From an uncultured Clostridia bacterium (GTDB taxonomy: Bacteria > Bacillota > Clostridia > Christensenellales > Aristaeellaceae), in NCBI GenBank assembly GCA_947565865.1, contig CANOHT010000017.1, positions 1 to 63,005 of the forward strand: a stretch of DNA of 63,005 bases. Reading direction: 5' to 3'. The translations under genes were made by a program, and so were the position numbers. The notes beneath the pieces are model-generated. The model worked only from the letters and a program-made list of their open reading frames with translations, had not been told where the DNA came from and searched no databases. Shown piece by piece: positions 52,345-61,405 of this stretch (its first letter is position 1; each line of letters begins with the position of its first letter).

Positions 52345-54642
52345 ATGAAAAAACGCCTGTTCGTTCTGCTTCTGTGCGCCGCCTTTCTCCTTACCCAAAC
52401 GGGCCTCGCGGCCCCCGTCAATCTGCCTGTCATTCAGAGCAGCACCGGTTTTCGCGAGGTCATCCAGTCCATGGCCTGGGTTCAGGGAGCGCTTTACGGG
52501 CTGTCTGGTCAGAGTCTGTTCTACGCTATCCAGGGCGAACAGTATCAGCAGCTGGAAATCGTGTACGACCGCCATCTGCCCATGCCTTCGGTGGACCCTC
52601 GCGGCAGCTCTCCTGAATATGTCAAGGAAACCTTCGAAGGTATCCAGACGCTTCTTTCAGACGGTGAACGGCTGTATGGCCTTAGCGCTGCCGGCAGCGG
52701 CGCGCTGTACGCGCTTCATCCCCGGGGCGACACCTGTGAGGCCACATAAACCGTCGCCCTGGATTGGAGCGGAATCATTCACGACATCAATCAGGATAGC
52801 TGCCGTTGTCTCGGCGCCGTGCTGGATGGCGACACCCTTTACCTGGCCCTGGAGCACCCCATTTCCACAGAGGAAGGCCAGCGCGACGTGTCCCGGCTGT
52901 ATGCCTTCTCCATGCTGGACGGCAGCTGTCAGCTGCTTTGCGACGGCATTGTTTCCATTGCCCCCGGGCCGTCCGGCCAGCTGTTCTGTACCCAGGAGAT
53001 CAAAGCCCAGCAGGAGTACGCGCTGGTTTTCTACCATTTGGCCACAGGGGAGATCACCACCGCCTATGAAAAGCTGCCCTTCGCCTTCTCCCGTTACAGC
53101 GCCATCGGCTATGACCCCACCACCCGAACGGCCTATCTGCCCACGGCTGACGGCGTGATCGCCTCCGTGGACGGCGGCGCCTGGAAGCTGGTTTACCCCA
53201 TTGCGCTGGAAAGCTACAGCGGCTTCCGCCTGGCCCTTGCCCCGGGCCGGGCGCTGGCGCTGGCCGACCTCGGCGTATATGTCCGCGACCTGAACGATAC
53301 CGCGCCGCTGATCCCCGATCTGACCATCCTGGGCAGCGATGAAGACAGCTATCAGAAAAGCGTCAAAGCCCTTCACCCTGAGCGCCACATCCGGCACACC
53401 GTCTCCTATGGCGACATCGCCCAGCGCTTCAGCCAGGACATGATTAACCGCGATCCCTCCGTTGACATCTATGAGCTGCCCCTGGGCCCCGCCTTCACCC
53501 GGCTGATGGCCCGAGGCTTCTACACGCCCCTGGACAGCGAGGCGCTGTCTCGCTTCCGTGACGCCCTGTATGATGGCTGGAAGCCCTATCTGCTGGACAG
53601 CCAGGGCCAGCTGGCAGCGTTTCCTAAGGAGATCCGCCAGAGCGGTCTGGGCATCAGCCGACATGCCGCTTCCCTGCTGGGCATTGAGCTGAACAACGGC
53701 GTGATGACCTATGACCAGCTGCTGGGGGCACTCGATCGCTATATGCAGGAAGGCGATGCCCACGGCCTGCATCTGATTCATTTCCGATACAGCGGCGATC
53801 TGCGCACCATGCTGTTAGGCGAAATCCTGGGCAGCTTCGCCGCGCTGTACCAGCGCCAGCCGCAGGAAGCCATGGCCTTCTCCGAGGAGCTGATCGCCCG
53901 GATGGAAAGGGCGGACAGCATGCTCAGCGCCATCCCGACCCATGAGCGCCGCTACAATCCCTACGGCACAAGCTCCATCGGCAACCAGCTGGTGCTCAAC
54001 CCCGAGCCGGAATACCTGCTGGCGGACACGACTTCGCTGGCGCCCGGCTTCCAGGCCTTCGACAACGGCAGGGCCGGGTACTGCCTGCTGGATTACATTC
54101 CCCTGCGCCTCACCCTCACCAAGGAGAGCGAGCCGCTGCTGCCCGCCGCCGCCACGGTGTTCGTCATCAACCCCTACAGCCAGCGCAAGGCGGAGGCCAT
54201 GGCCTATCTGGCCGAATATCAGCAGTGCAAGCAGGCCAATTTTCCACAGCAGGGCAATATCCGCACCGCCGCGTTCTTCCGGGGCTTTGAACAGCAGCCC
54301 AGCGAGGTATGCCGGATTCATCTGTTGCAGCTGGAAGGCAAGATGAACATCGCTCGCCGCCGCTATGAGGGGCTGCCCGAATACGCCGACACCCTTCAGG
54401 AGGAGCTGGACGCGCTGCAGCGGCAGATCGACAGCCTTGAGCCCTTTGTCTGGCAGACCACCCCAGAGGCGGTTGAGCACTATGAGGCGGCGCTGCCGCT
54501 GATGATCTTTGAGGACGAAAGCGCCCTCTACGACGCCGTTGACACAGCCTGGCGGGCCTGCGTCAACCGCAAGGCCTCCGTCCGCGAGGCACTGGAATCC
54601 ATGCTCCATGTGCTGCGGCAAATGGAATTGGAGGACATGTGA
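52345..54642 (+). pseudogene. Beta-propeller and solute-binding fusion protein, interrupted by an in-frame TAA
   Basis: A gene of 765 sense and stop codons. It has a signal peptide (LLLCAAFLLTQTGLA), then a beta-propeller-like part with repeated ALYGLSGQSLFYAI / RLYGLSAAGSGALYAL / DTLYLALE blades, and a C-terminal half resembling an ABC solute-binding protein (ERHIRHTVSYGDIAQRFSQDMINRDPSVDIYEL, MTYDQLLGALDRYM). Codon 135 (52747-52749) is TAA in an otherwise continuous frame: the reading goes DTCEA-T-stop-TVALDWSG and continues as a coherent blade. Only one base change separates it from a sense codon (TAT, CAA, AAA or GAA among others), so it is a recent nonsense mutation, an assembly error, or read through. 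AAGGAG precedes the ATG at 52345. Confidence 0.82.
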
Positions 54643-55006
54643 GGCGCTGCCTGCCGTGGCTTCGGGAAGGCCCTTCTTGCTGAAGGCGTAAAAACAAGGG
54701 CGCGCGGCATGGAACCACGCGCCCCGCAGCCTGTCAAAAGAGCCTCGAACGGCGCCGGGGTACCGCTGACTTGTGATGGAAATGAGGCGTACCCCTTCAG
54801 GATGTTACAGCGCGGAGAGCCTCTGTATGGCGCTTTCCGCGCGCTTCGTCAGAAAAGCTTCCCTGCGCGGCCAAGGCCGTTCGGCCCGAGAGAACGCGCT
54901 CATCCTTGGAAAAGCGGCATGCAGCACCCTGCACAAAGGGCGCGCGGTTTCAAACCGCGCGCCCTTCGCTTGTGGTCTAAAGACATTTCCCTTGGCCCAG
55001 TTTTGC
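54643..55006. other. Intergenic region with hairpins and a degenerate dispersed repeat
   Basis: About 360 bases with no gene. It contains a GGGCGCG/CGCGCCC inverted pair (about 54700-54724), a diverged module B of the dispersed repeat (about 54831-54929, sharing CGCTT..CGTCAGAAAAGCTTCC and GGAAAAGCGGCATGC) and a strong terminator hairpin (54936-54966). Confidence 0.6.
54936..54966 (-). terminator. Terminator after the secreted repeat-type protein gene
   Basis: AAGGGCGCGCGGTTT (54936-54950) pairs perfectly with AAACCGCGCGCCCTT (54952-54966). On the minus strand it lies about 40 bases after the stop at 55007; the T run that follows is short. Confidence 0.65.
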
Positions 55007-56587
55007 TTACTGCGCCATCATCAGGCTCAAAACGCTCTCGGGGAGGCTCTGCACCAGGGCAATCGCCTGGTTCATGGCCGTCTGAGCGATCTCCGCGCCC
55101 AGGGCGTTCAGCTCCTCGTCGGACAGCTGGGCGAGATGGATGGCGTCCTCGGTCACGATGGAGGCCTTGGCTTCCGCCGTGCGGTCGACGTCCACCATCA
55201 CCGTCACCAGCGGCAGCTGGTTGCCCATCATATCCACGCCAAGCTCGCACACCACCTTGTCGGCAGAGCCGTCCGTGGCGGAGGACGCGGCGTAGCTGCC
55301 CAGCAGCCCCACGGTGGCGCCCTGCTCCGTCACGCCCAGGTTCACCGTACCGGTGCGCACGGTCTCCTGCTCATTCACCGTGGTCGCGTTGGCAATGGAC
55401 AGGGCGATCACCGTACCGTCCGCATCCATGGTCAGGCTGAAATCGGTGGCCTCCTTCGACCCGACGACCTTTACCTCAACATTCATATCATCCGCCGCCA
55501 TGGTCACGGTGATGTCCACGTTCTCATTATCAAAGACGCCGCCAGCCGTCAGCTCCATCGCGTCCGCCAGGTTGGCGTTCAGGGTAATCATACCAGCGTC
55601 GCCCGCGTCCAGCACAGCCAGGTCAAAGGCCAGCAGCTGCTCGCCGTCAACAGTCATAGGCATGGAGAACTGATGGTTGACGCCGTTCTCGTCGGTCAGC
55701 CGCTTGTAGCTGGCGGCAACCTTCACCGTCTCATCCTCGTCGGCAATCTCCACGGGCATATCGGCGCATACCACGTCGCCCGCGTCGTTCAAATAAACGG
55801 TCACGGTGGCATCCTTCATGTTGACGGTGGCGGTCTTCACATCCTCCACCATGGCGTCAAGCAGCTGCGCGCCGCTCATGCCCGCGCCGGCCAGCGTCGT
55901 ATCCAGATAGGCCATAACCGCGTCGCTGGAGCGCATGACCTGGGCCATCGCCTGGTACACCGCGGCAATGTCCTCGCTGGTCAGCACCATGGTCATCACC
56001 TGGCTGGCGGCGTCGCAGCCCTCGGGCTGCTCCTTGACCTCCGCCACCTCGGCCTTCTCCGCGGCAGGCATGGCCGCCTCAATTACAGGCGTCCAGTCCA
56101 GGGCCAGGATGTCGGCCTCCGTCAGTTCCGGCGCGACGCTCCGGCTCAGGCCGCCGGCCATGGCAGCCGCCAGCTCGGCCTTCATCTGCTGAACGTCTTC
56201 CTCCGCCAGGCCGCCAGCCGTCGCGAGCAGGTCGATGAGCCGACCCAGCAGGGGCTCCCATTCCTCCGCGCTCACCGCCAGCACCTTGTCGCCCAGGAAA
56301 TTGCTCTTCAAATAAAGGGTATCATCCTTGGCCGCGGCATCAAAGGACGCCGCCTCCGTGCCGTTCAGCAGCAGCGCCACGCCGCCCTGACGGCCTTCCG
56401 CGTCTTTGTAACCCGTAACGCCCAGGGCGTTGACCATATCACGGTAGATGCTCCCGACCTCGTCGCCCAGCAGCGACGCCAGCGCCTCCGAGGGCGAAAG
56501 CGTCACCGTCACGTTGGTCGCCGCCAGGCTCATGACCGGCAGCGCCAGCATCAGGAGCGTTAGAAGCAAAGCGGTTATTTTTCTCAT
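55007..56587 (-). CDS. Secreted protein of unknown function, 526 residues
   Basis: An exported protein with a signal peptide (cleavage near SLA-AT) and a low-complexity Ala/Val/Asp-rich acidic mature part. A duplicated plan is suggested by DKVLAVSAEEWEPLLGRLIDLL with AEEDVQQMKAELAAAMAG and by later beta strands of the type VTVYLNDAGDVVCADMPVEI, MTVDGEQLLAFDLAVLDAG and DFSLTMDADGTVIALSI. It resembles uncharacterised Clostridial secreted proteins with lipoprotein-carrier-like (LolA/DUF) beta sheets, but I cannot name the family. GAGGAGG lies eight bases before the ATG at 56587; a longer frame to 56785 is rejected. It diverges from the 56885 gene. Confidence 0.72.
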   Translation of the reverse strand: MRKITALLLTLLMLALPVMSLAATNVTVTLSPSEALASLLGDEVGSIYRDMVNALGVTGYKDAEGRQGGVALLLNGTEAASFDAAAKDDTLYLKSNFLGDKVLAVSAEEWEPLLGRLIDLLATAGGLAEEDVQQMKAELAAAMAGGLSRSVAPELTEADILALDWTPVIEAAMPAAEKAEVAEVKEQPEGCDAASQVMTMVLTSEDIAAVYQAMAQVMRSSDAVMAYLDTTLAGAGMSGAQLLDAMVEDVKTATVNMKDATVTVYLNDAGDVVCADMPVEIADEDETVKVAASYKRLTDENGVNHQFSMPMTVDGEQLLAFDLAVLDAGDAGMITLNANLADAMELTAGGVFDNENVDITVTMAADDMNVEVKVVGSKEATDFSLTMDADGTVIALSIANATTVNEQETVRTGTVNLGVTEQGATVGLLGSYAASSATDGSADKVVCELGVDMMGNQLPLVTVMVDVDRTAEAKASIVTEDAIHLAQLSDEELNALGAEIAQTAMNQAIALVQSLPESVLSLMMAQ

Positions 56588-56884
56588 AGGTTCATCCTCC
56601 TCTTGGAATTGATGCCGAGCCTTGCGCAGCAGCATCTTCACAACGATTATTATAGCTGAAATAGATGATTTTGTCATCCCATTATGCTTAATTGATACAT
56701 TTTTTCTCCCCAGCAATGCTTGGAAGCCGCTCCAAATGTCGCCAAAGCCGGCAGCCCCCTCCCCCTTCGCGTCACCAGGCGGCACGATAGCTTATGATGA
56801 AGAAAAAATATTTTTTCAATGGCGGGAACATTTCGCGCCGTTCATCGTCTGATAGGATGAAACCAACACACAGGAGGTACCACC

Positions 56885-57409
56885 ATGAACAAGATTTTTG
56901 CCTTACTGCTCACCGCCGCCTTCGCGCTGACCGGCGCCGGGGCCCTCCCCTCTGACGCCGAAGCGCCCACGGCAGACCTTGTGGACATCAGCGGCGTTGT
57001 CACCCTGCTCACCGAGGACGCTCTGCTCATTACCACCGACGACGGTCAGCAGGTGCAGGCGAACCTGGACGGCGACACCCTGATGGAAATCAGCATTCCC
57101 GGTCAGGACGGCCTTGCCGTGGGCGATTATGTCTATGTCATCTATGACGGCATCATGACCCGCTCCCTGCCCGGCCAGATCTATGCCCAGACCGTTCGCG
57201 CCACCGCCTTTGACGGCGTGGTGAGCGATGTTCAGAAGGACAGCTTCTCCCTCACCCGGGATGACGGCGAGCTGATCATCGTCAACGCCACGGAAGCCCT
57301 GATGGCCGATGTTGCCGACGGCACGCGACTGCGGGTGTACTTCAGCGGCGCCATGACCATGTCCCTGCCCGCCCAGATCGGCGCGGCGTATATCGTCAAG
57401 CTGCCGTAA
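56885..57409 (+). CDS. Small secreted protein with duplicated OB-like module
   Basis: A 174-residue exported protein. Residues 1-22 are a signal peptide (cleavage near GAG-ALP). Two repeats of ~70 residues follow: VVTLLTEDALLITTDDGQQVQANL with VGDYVYVIYDGIMTRSLPGQIYA and VVSDVQKDSFSLTRDDGELIIVNA with DGTRLRVYFSGAMTMSLPAQIGA. The pattern (xVxxVxxDSxxLxxDDGxxxxVxA...GxxxxVYFxGxMTxSLPxQIxA) recalls small secreted DUF-type beta-barrel proteins. It probably works at the cell surface; binding partner unknown. CAGGAGG sits eight bases before the ATG. Terminators follow at 57416-57448 and 57530-57576. Confidence 0.78.
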   Translation: MNKIFALLLTAAFALTGAGALPSDAEAPTADLVDISGVVTLLTEDALLITTDDGQQVQANLDGDTLMEISIPGQDGLAVGDYVYVIYDGIMTRSLPGQIYAQTVRATAFDGVVSDVQKDSFSLTRDDGELIIVNATEALMADVADGTRLRVYFSGAMTMSLPAQIGAAYIVKLP

Positions 57410-57415
57410 GGCGCT

Positions 57416-57448
57416 TCGCGGAAGGGGAAACTTGCCTCTTCCGCGATA
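57416..57448 (+). terminator. Terminator after the OB-repeat secreted protein gene
   Basis: TCGCGGAAG (57416-57424) pairs with CTTCCGCGA near 57438-57446, followed by TATTTTC. It lies just after the stop at 57409. Confidence 0.65.
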
Positions 57449-57529
57449 TTTTCTGCGGACTCGCCTGCCGGACGGGGAAGACGCTCGGCCAGTGAGGCTG
57501 TGGCAGAAAGACTTCCAAAGCACAAAATC

Positions 57530-57576
57530 AAACCAGACGTGAGCTGTTCATCATGCGCACGTCTGGTTTATTTTTG
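57530..57576 (+). terminator. Second terminator-like hairpin
   Basis: AAACCAGACGTG (57530-57541) pairs perfectly with CACGTCTGGTTT (57558-57569), followed by ATTTTTG. On the minus strand it could also end the van-cluster transcript, although it is about 295 bases beyond the last van stop. Confidence 0.75.
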
Positions 57577-57870
57577 CCCTTGAATCCGCTCTCCTCCGCT
57601 GTGTCAAGACGATGATTCGCCGCGGCGCAGGCCTCGGAATGAGATCGGGCCGTTGGCAGTCCGCGCCGTCGATGCAGCGTGGGAGCGGCTGCCTGACATG
57701 CACTTGCCGAATGCTGGAATCCCTTCCATTTCGGCTGTCACATGAACGGGGGCTTCCCGCTACTCTCCTTTGTTGAGTCAGATATCATGATATAAATGCA
57801 ATTACCATCAATGTACATAACAAGGAAACAGCCATGGATAATGTTATCGCGAAGCCGATAGCCCCAACGC

Positions 57871-59016
57871 TTAATAAACACGCTTTCTGATGAGGCGACT
57901 ACCTAAACGGCTCAACAATTCATTCGTAATGGTATTGCATTGTTCCGCAAGGTCATAAGCGGTTATTTCACATTCCCCGGACTGTCCAATAAGCACGGCA
58001 ATATCCCCGCTTTTCACGCCCGGTATTTCTGTAATATCCACCAGCATCTGATCCATACAGATCCGTCCAACGATCTCCGCCTTACTGCCATTGATCAAGA
58101 CATAGCCGTGCCCGCAGGATAAAGCACGCGGTATACCATCCGCATAACCGATGGACAAAACGGCGATTTTCCGACTGCTTGCAGCCTTATACTGTAATCC
58201 ATACCCGGCGGCTTCGCCCGCATGTAGATCCTTTGTAAGCACAACGCGAGCCTTTACAGACAAAACCGGATGCAGCGTAAATGGACAGCTTTCCAAATTG
58301 GCACGACTGCTCAAAACGCCATAGAGCGCAATGCCGATACGCATGAGATCTCCTGAAAAATCGGGGCAGTTCACAAGGCCGCAACTTGCCAATATATGTT
58401 TTTTGCCGCAGGAATAGCCGCGTGCGTTTAATTCGGCGACCGCACTATAGAATGCCTCTGCCTGCGCTGCGGTAAACTTTACGTCAGCCGCCGTTTTTGA
58501 GTCCGCGCAGCACAAATGCGTAAAAATGCCGTCGATGATGAGATTGCTACATTTGAAAACAGCACAGATCTCATCGATCTTTTCAGCATGTATGCCCAAT
58601 CTTCGCATCCCTGTATCAATCTTTAAGTGGACTCTGACTTTCTTTCCATTGCTATTCAGCCGCCGTGCATAGGATAAATCAATAACTGCCTGCGTAAGGC
58701 GGTATTTGGGCAGCATGAAGAATTGCTGTGGGGGCGTATAGCCCAAAACCAAAATTTCGCCTTTTATACCGCCTTGACGCAATTCCTTTCCTTCATCTGC
58801 TGTAGCCACACAAAATGACGTAATACCCAGTCTGTTCAGCTCCTTCGCAATCAATACCGCGCCATGACCATACGCATTTGCTTTCACTACGGGCATGAGT
58901 CGGCATTGCTTCGGGGCTGCGTTCTGCAGGGCGGCGATATTCTTGCGCAAGTTATCCATGTTCAGCTCGATCCATGCGCGCCCTGTAACGCAGGGGCGTT
59001 CTCGCGTATTCCGCAA
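57871..59016 (-). CDS. vanT: VanT-like serine racemase, catalytic domain only
   Basis: A 381-residue PLP-dependent racemase of the alanine racemase fold. It has the PLP lysine Lys45 in PVVKANAYGHG, catalytic Tyr272 in AAGYGLQY, YADGIPR near 291 and GRICMDQ near 317. The residue that is Tyr354 in alanine racemase is Asn365 here (NTITNELLSR). This Tyr-to-Asn change is established for VanT serine racemases and widens the pocket for serine, so it probably makes D-Ser for the VanG ligase. Known VanT proteins carry an N-terminal membrane domain; this one does not. Translation must begin at the TTG at 59016 because an in-frame TGA (59023-59025), the stop of the acetyltransferase gene, lies just before it. 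Confidence 0.88.
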   Translation of the reverse strand: MRNTRERPCVTGRAWIELNMDNLRKNIAALQNAAPKQCRLMPVVKANAYGHGAVLIAKELNRLGITSFCVATADEGKELRQGGIKGEILVLGYTPPQQFFMLPKYRLTQAVIDLSYARRLNSNGKKVRVHLKIDTGMRRLGIHAEKIDEICAVFKCSNLIIDGIFTHLCCADSKTAADVKFTAAQAEAFYSAVAELNARGYSCGKKHILASCGLVNCPDFSGDLMRIGIALYGVLSSRANLESCPFTLHPVLSVKARVVLTKDLHAGEAAGYGLQYKAASSRKIAVLSIGYADGIPRALSCGHGYVLINGSKAEIVGRICMDQMLVDITEIPGVKSGDIAVLIGQSGECEITAYDLAEQCNTITNELLSRLGSRLIRKRVY

Positions 59017-59022
59017 TGCGTC

Positions 59023-59487
59023 TCATCTCTTTTCTATCGTTATTCCGGCAGCAGGAATGATGATACTTCCGTCTGGCACATCGGAACGGATAATTGCTCC
59101 TGCGCCGATTTTCACATCATTGCCAACTCTAATATCGCCTACCAGAATTGCGCCGGCTCCTATCAAACATCGATCACCGATCTGTGGGGCGAAACGTCCA
59201 ATTTCGCCGATCGTGACGTTCTGATAAATGCAGCAGTCGCACCCGATGCGTGCGAATCGTGAAATAAAAACGCCATGTAACCCATGCGGTAATCTTGGGC
59301 GTCCATGAAATACCGTTTCTATACCGATATATCCTCCATGCCTGTGCGCAATACGGCTGATAAGTAATGTTTGAATGTTGCGTATCCATTTTTGCCTTGT
59401 ACGGCTTCGCCATGTAAACAGCTTCCAGAAAAGTGCAAGATTATCACCTCGTGAATAATTCACGATTTCTTGACGCCATTGTATCAT
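59023..59487 (-). CDS. Serine O-acetyltransferase-like hexapeptide protein in the van cluster
   Basis: A 154-residue soluble protein of the left-handed beta-helix (hexapeptide) acyltransferase family, closest in feel to the CysE/SAT C-terminal part. Imperfect hexapeptide repeats run through most of it: GYIGIETVFHGRPRLPHGLHGVFI, IGCDCCIYQNVTIG, IGDRCLIGAGAILVGDIRVG, KIGAGAIIRSDVP. CysE makes O-acetyl-L-serine from serine and acetyl-CoA; this protein is shorter and lacks the long CysE N-terminal helical domain, so another serine-like acceptor is possible. It is flanked by vanG (12 bases) and the racemase gene (in the same frame, one TGA then GAC-GCA-TTG). GAAGGGG is just before the ATG. Typical vanG clusters have no such gene. 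Confidence 0.85.
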   Translation of the reverse strand: MIQWRQEIVNYSRGDNLALFWKLFTWRSRTRQKWIRNIQTLLISRIAHRHGGYIGIETVFHGRPRLPHGLHGVFISRFARIGCDCCIYQNVTIGEIGRFAPQIGDRCLIGAGAILVGDIRVGNDVKIGAGAIIRSDVPDGSIIIPAAGITIEKR

Positions 59488-59499
59488 GTTGACCCCTTC

Positions 59500-60564
59500 T
59501 CATCCTTTCCGATGAGTGCTTAAAGCAAGCTCAATAATTTTAGTAATGAGTTCACTCATATCCCATCCTGCCGTGCGCATCATGCTGGGATAGCGACTAT
59601 GCGAGGTGAAGCCGGGAAGGGTGTTGACTTCATTAAACACAATTTCCTTATCAGGCGTATAGAACAGGTCAACTCGCGCCAAGCCCCTGCAATCCAGCTC
59701 ACGGTAAATCCGCATCGCGGTATCCTTGATCCGAGACCTATCGTCTGGAGGTATTCGCGCGGGCACATGAATGGCTGATGATTTGAGCGTATATTTTTCC
59801 TCGAAATCGAAAAATCCCTCTGTCAGCTCGATCTCATCTACCTCGCCAGTCGTCAGCACATCGTTGCCAAGCACTGCGCAGCCCACTTCAATGCCGGAGA
59901 TTGCTTCCTCCAGCACAACCGTGTTGTCGAACATGAATGCACGTTCCATGGCCGGTATGAGCTCCCTGCTCTGGGCCACTCGCGTGATTCCCAAGGATGA
60001 ACCGGCTCTGACCGGCTTTACAAATAATGGATACCCCAATGCGGCTGCTTCATCCAAAATGTCTGCTTCCAAGTACGGTTTCTCATAAACGAGAGAGCAC
60101 GGCGTGCGGATACCTGCTGCTTTAACCAGCCTGTGCGCTCGAACCTTATCCATACAAAGCGCAGAGGACAGCACCCCGCAGCCAACGATCGGAATACCGG
60201 CCAGTTCGAACATTCCCTGTACCGTTCCATCTTCGCCGTTGGCGCCATGAAGGATCGGAAATACCGCGTCAACGGAAAGCTCACACAGACCGTCGTCACG
60301 AAGCAGGAGAAGTGATGCACGGCCTCGGTTCGGCAAAAATGCTATGGGCGTACAGTAGGCCTTGTTCAACCATTGATCCTCTTGGATATCCTGCAGCGTA
60401 CCCTCGTAGAGATACCAGTCTCCTCCTCGCGAAATACCGATCTTCATTGTTTCATATTTCACCTGGTCGATGTGCTCCAGGACAGAGGCTGCCGATTGCA
60501 GAGAAACGCCGTATTCAGGCGAACAGCCGCCGAAAAGGATGGCGATACGTTTTCTTTTACCCAT
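59500..60564 (-). CDS. vanG: D-alanine--D-serine ligase, VanG type
   Basis: Joins D-Ala to D-Ser with ATP, producing modified peptidoglycan precursors to which vancomycin binds poorly. The 354-residue ATP-grasp protein matches VanG motif by motif: RIAILFGGCSPEYGVSLQSA at the start, FPILHGANGEDGTVQGMFELAGIP near 100, SSALCMDKVRAHRLV near 133, FVKPVRAGSSLGIT near 185, EVGCAVLG near 225, EKYTLKSS near 252 in the omega loop, and FNEVNTLPGFTSHSRYPSMM near 312. Substrate-site residues between D-Ser and D-lactate types favour D-Ser because the surrounding genes are vanW, vanY and a serine racemase. AGGAGG lies six bases before the ATG. It overlaps vanW by eight bases. Confidence 0.95.
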   Translation of the reverse strand: MGKRKRIAILFGGCSPEYGVSLQSAASVLEHIDQVKYETMKIGISRGGDWYLYEGTLQDIQEDQWLNKAYCTPIAFLPNRGRASLLLLRDDGLCELSVDAVFPILHGANGEDGTVQGMFELAGIPIVGCGVLSSALCMDKVRAHRLVKAAGIRTPCSLVYEKPYLEADILDEAAALGYPLFVKPVRAGSSLGITRVAQSRELIPAMERAFMFDNTVVLEEAISGIEVGCAVLGNDVLTTGEVDEIELTEGFFDFEEKYTLKSSAIHVPARIPPDDRSRIKDTAMRIYRELDCRGLARVDLFYTPDKEIVFNEVNTLPGFTSHSRYPSMMRTAGWDMSELITKIIELALSTHRKG

Positions 60565-61393
60565 GGGAGTCCTCCTGTTCTGTGACGATCCAATCCTCAG
60601 GAATCGGATAGTTGATTCGGCATCGATTGCGGTAGAGTGTTCGTTTATTCAAGGGGGCTTTCCCGCTCTGATCCAGAAACGTTTGCACCACATCCACCTC
60701 TTCAAATACTCCGCCTTGTTCGCGACGGTAAACGAGGTTTTCATTGCTGACGGCAATCGCCGTTGGAAGCTTGTCACGACAGCGAATACTGCCTGTAACC
60801 TCGGTTTCACTGAACGAAAAGTCCAATTGAAACGTATACGCAGTGTCATTGCGGGCTTTTAAGTCCAGCCATCCCTCATATACGGTGGCGTCAACACCCA
60901 TCGGCGCATCGCTCTGTGGTTCAGGAAAGCCCTTTTGCGCATGACCATGCCGCTCAAGGATGGTTAAATGGGTGTGTAAAAATAGCCAAAAGAGCAGATT
61001 GCTTAGCTGGCAGAGACCGCCGCCATACAGCGGTTTCAACCGACCGTCCGACTCCATGAGCGCGTCTTTATACGGAACCCGCTTGTCCGCCCAGCGAACA
61101 AGATGCCAGAAGGAAAATGTCTCTCCCGGACGAATCAGTACACGCGAAAGCTCTTGGGCTGCCAGCTTGATATTGAAAACCTTGTTTTCCTGATAGATCA
61201 TATCAAAGCCCGTATCAGGATTGTACATGGGGCATGTGGAAGCATAAACGATATGGGGAAGCGTATCTTTCTCCCTTGTTTCCGCGTACCGATTGCCATC
61301 CATGCGCATGCCGAGATAAAAGCAGAAAAGCCGTTGCTTTTTCCGCATGCTCAGCAGGCCCGGGAATACCTGAGTAAGTCGTTTCCTTGGCAA
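60557..61393 (-). CDS. vanW: VanW accessory protein of the glycopeptide-resistance cluster
   Basis: A 278-residue soluble VanW-domain protein of unknown biochemical function found in vanB and vanG clusters. It starts PRKRLTQVFPGLLSMRKKQRL and has FCFYLGMRMDGNRYA, FDMIYQENKVFNIKLAAQEL, IRPGETFSFWHLVRWADKRVPYKD, PLYGGGLCQLSNLLFWLFLHTHLTILERHGH and, near the end, LYRNRCRINYPIPEDW. It starts at TTG (61393), which has AAGGAGG seven bases before it; no in-frame ATG is usable. It lies 12 bases after vanY and overlaps vanG by eight bases. Confidence 0.93.
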   Translation of the reverse strand: MPRKRLTQVFPGLLSMRKKQRLFCFYLGMRMDGNRYAETREKDTLPHIVYASTCPMYNPDTGFDMIYQENKVFNIKLAAQELSRVLIRPGETFSFWHLVRWADKRVPYKDALMESDGRLKPLYGGGLCQLSNLLFWLFLHTHLTILERHGHAQKGFPEPQSDAPMGVDATVYEGWLDLKARNDTAYTFQLDFSFSETEVTGSIRCRDKLPTAIAVSNENLVYRREQGGVFEEVDVVQTFLDQSGKAPLNKRTLYRNRCRINYPIPEDWIVTEQEDSHG

Positions 61394-61405
61394 GGCGCAT
61401 CCTCC

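Larger units (their letters stand above)
57410..57870. other. Intergenic region at the edge of the van cluster
   Basis: About 460 bases. The left part holds two terminators. From about 57770 onward the sequence becomes clearly AT-richer, which I take as the boundary of the imported van segment. No att-like repeats, integrase or transposase were found here. Confidence 0.6.
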
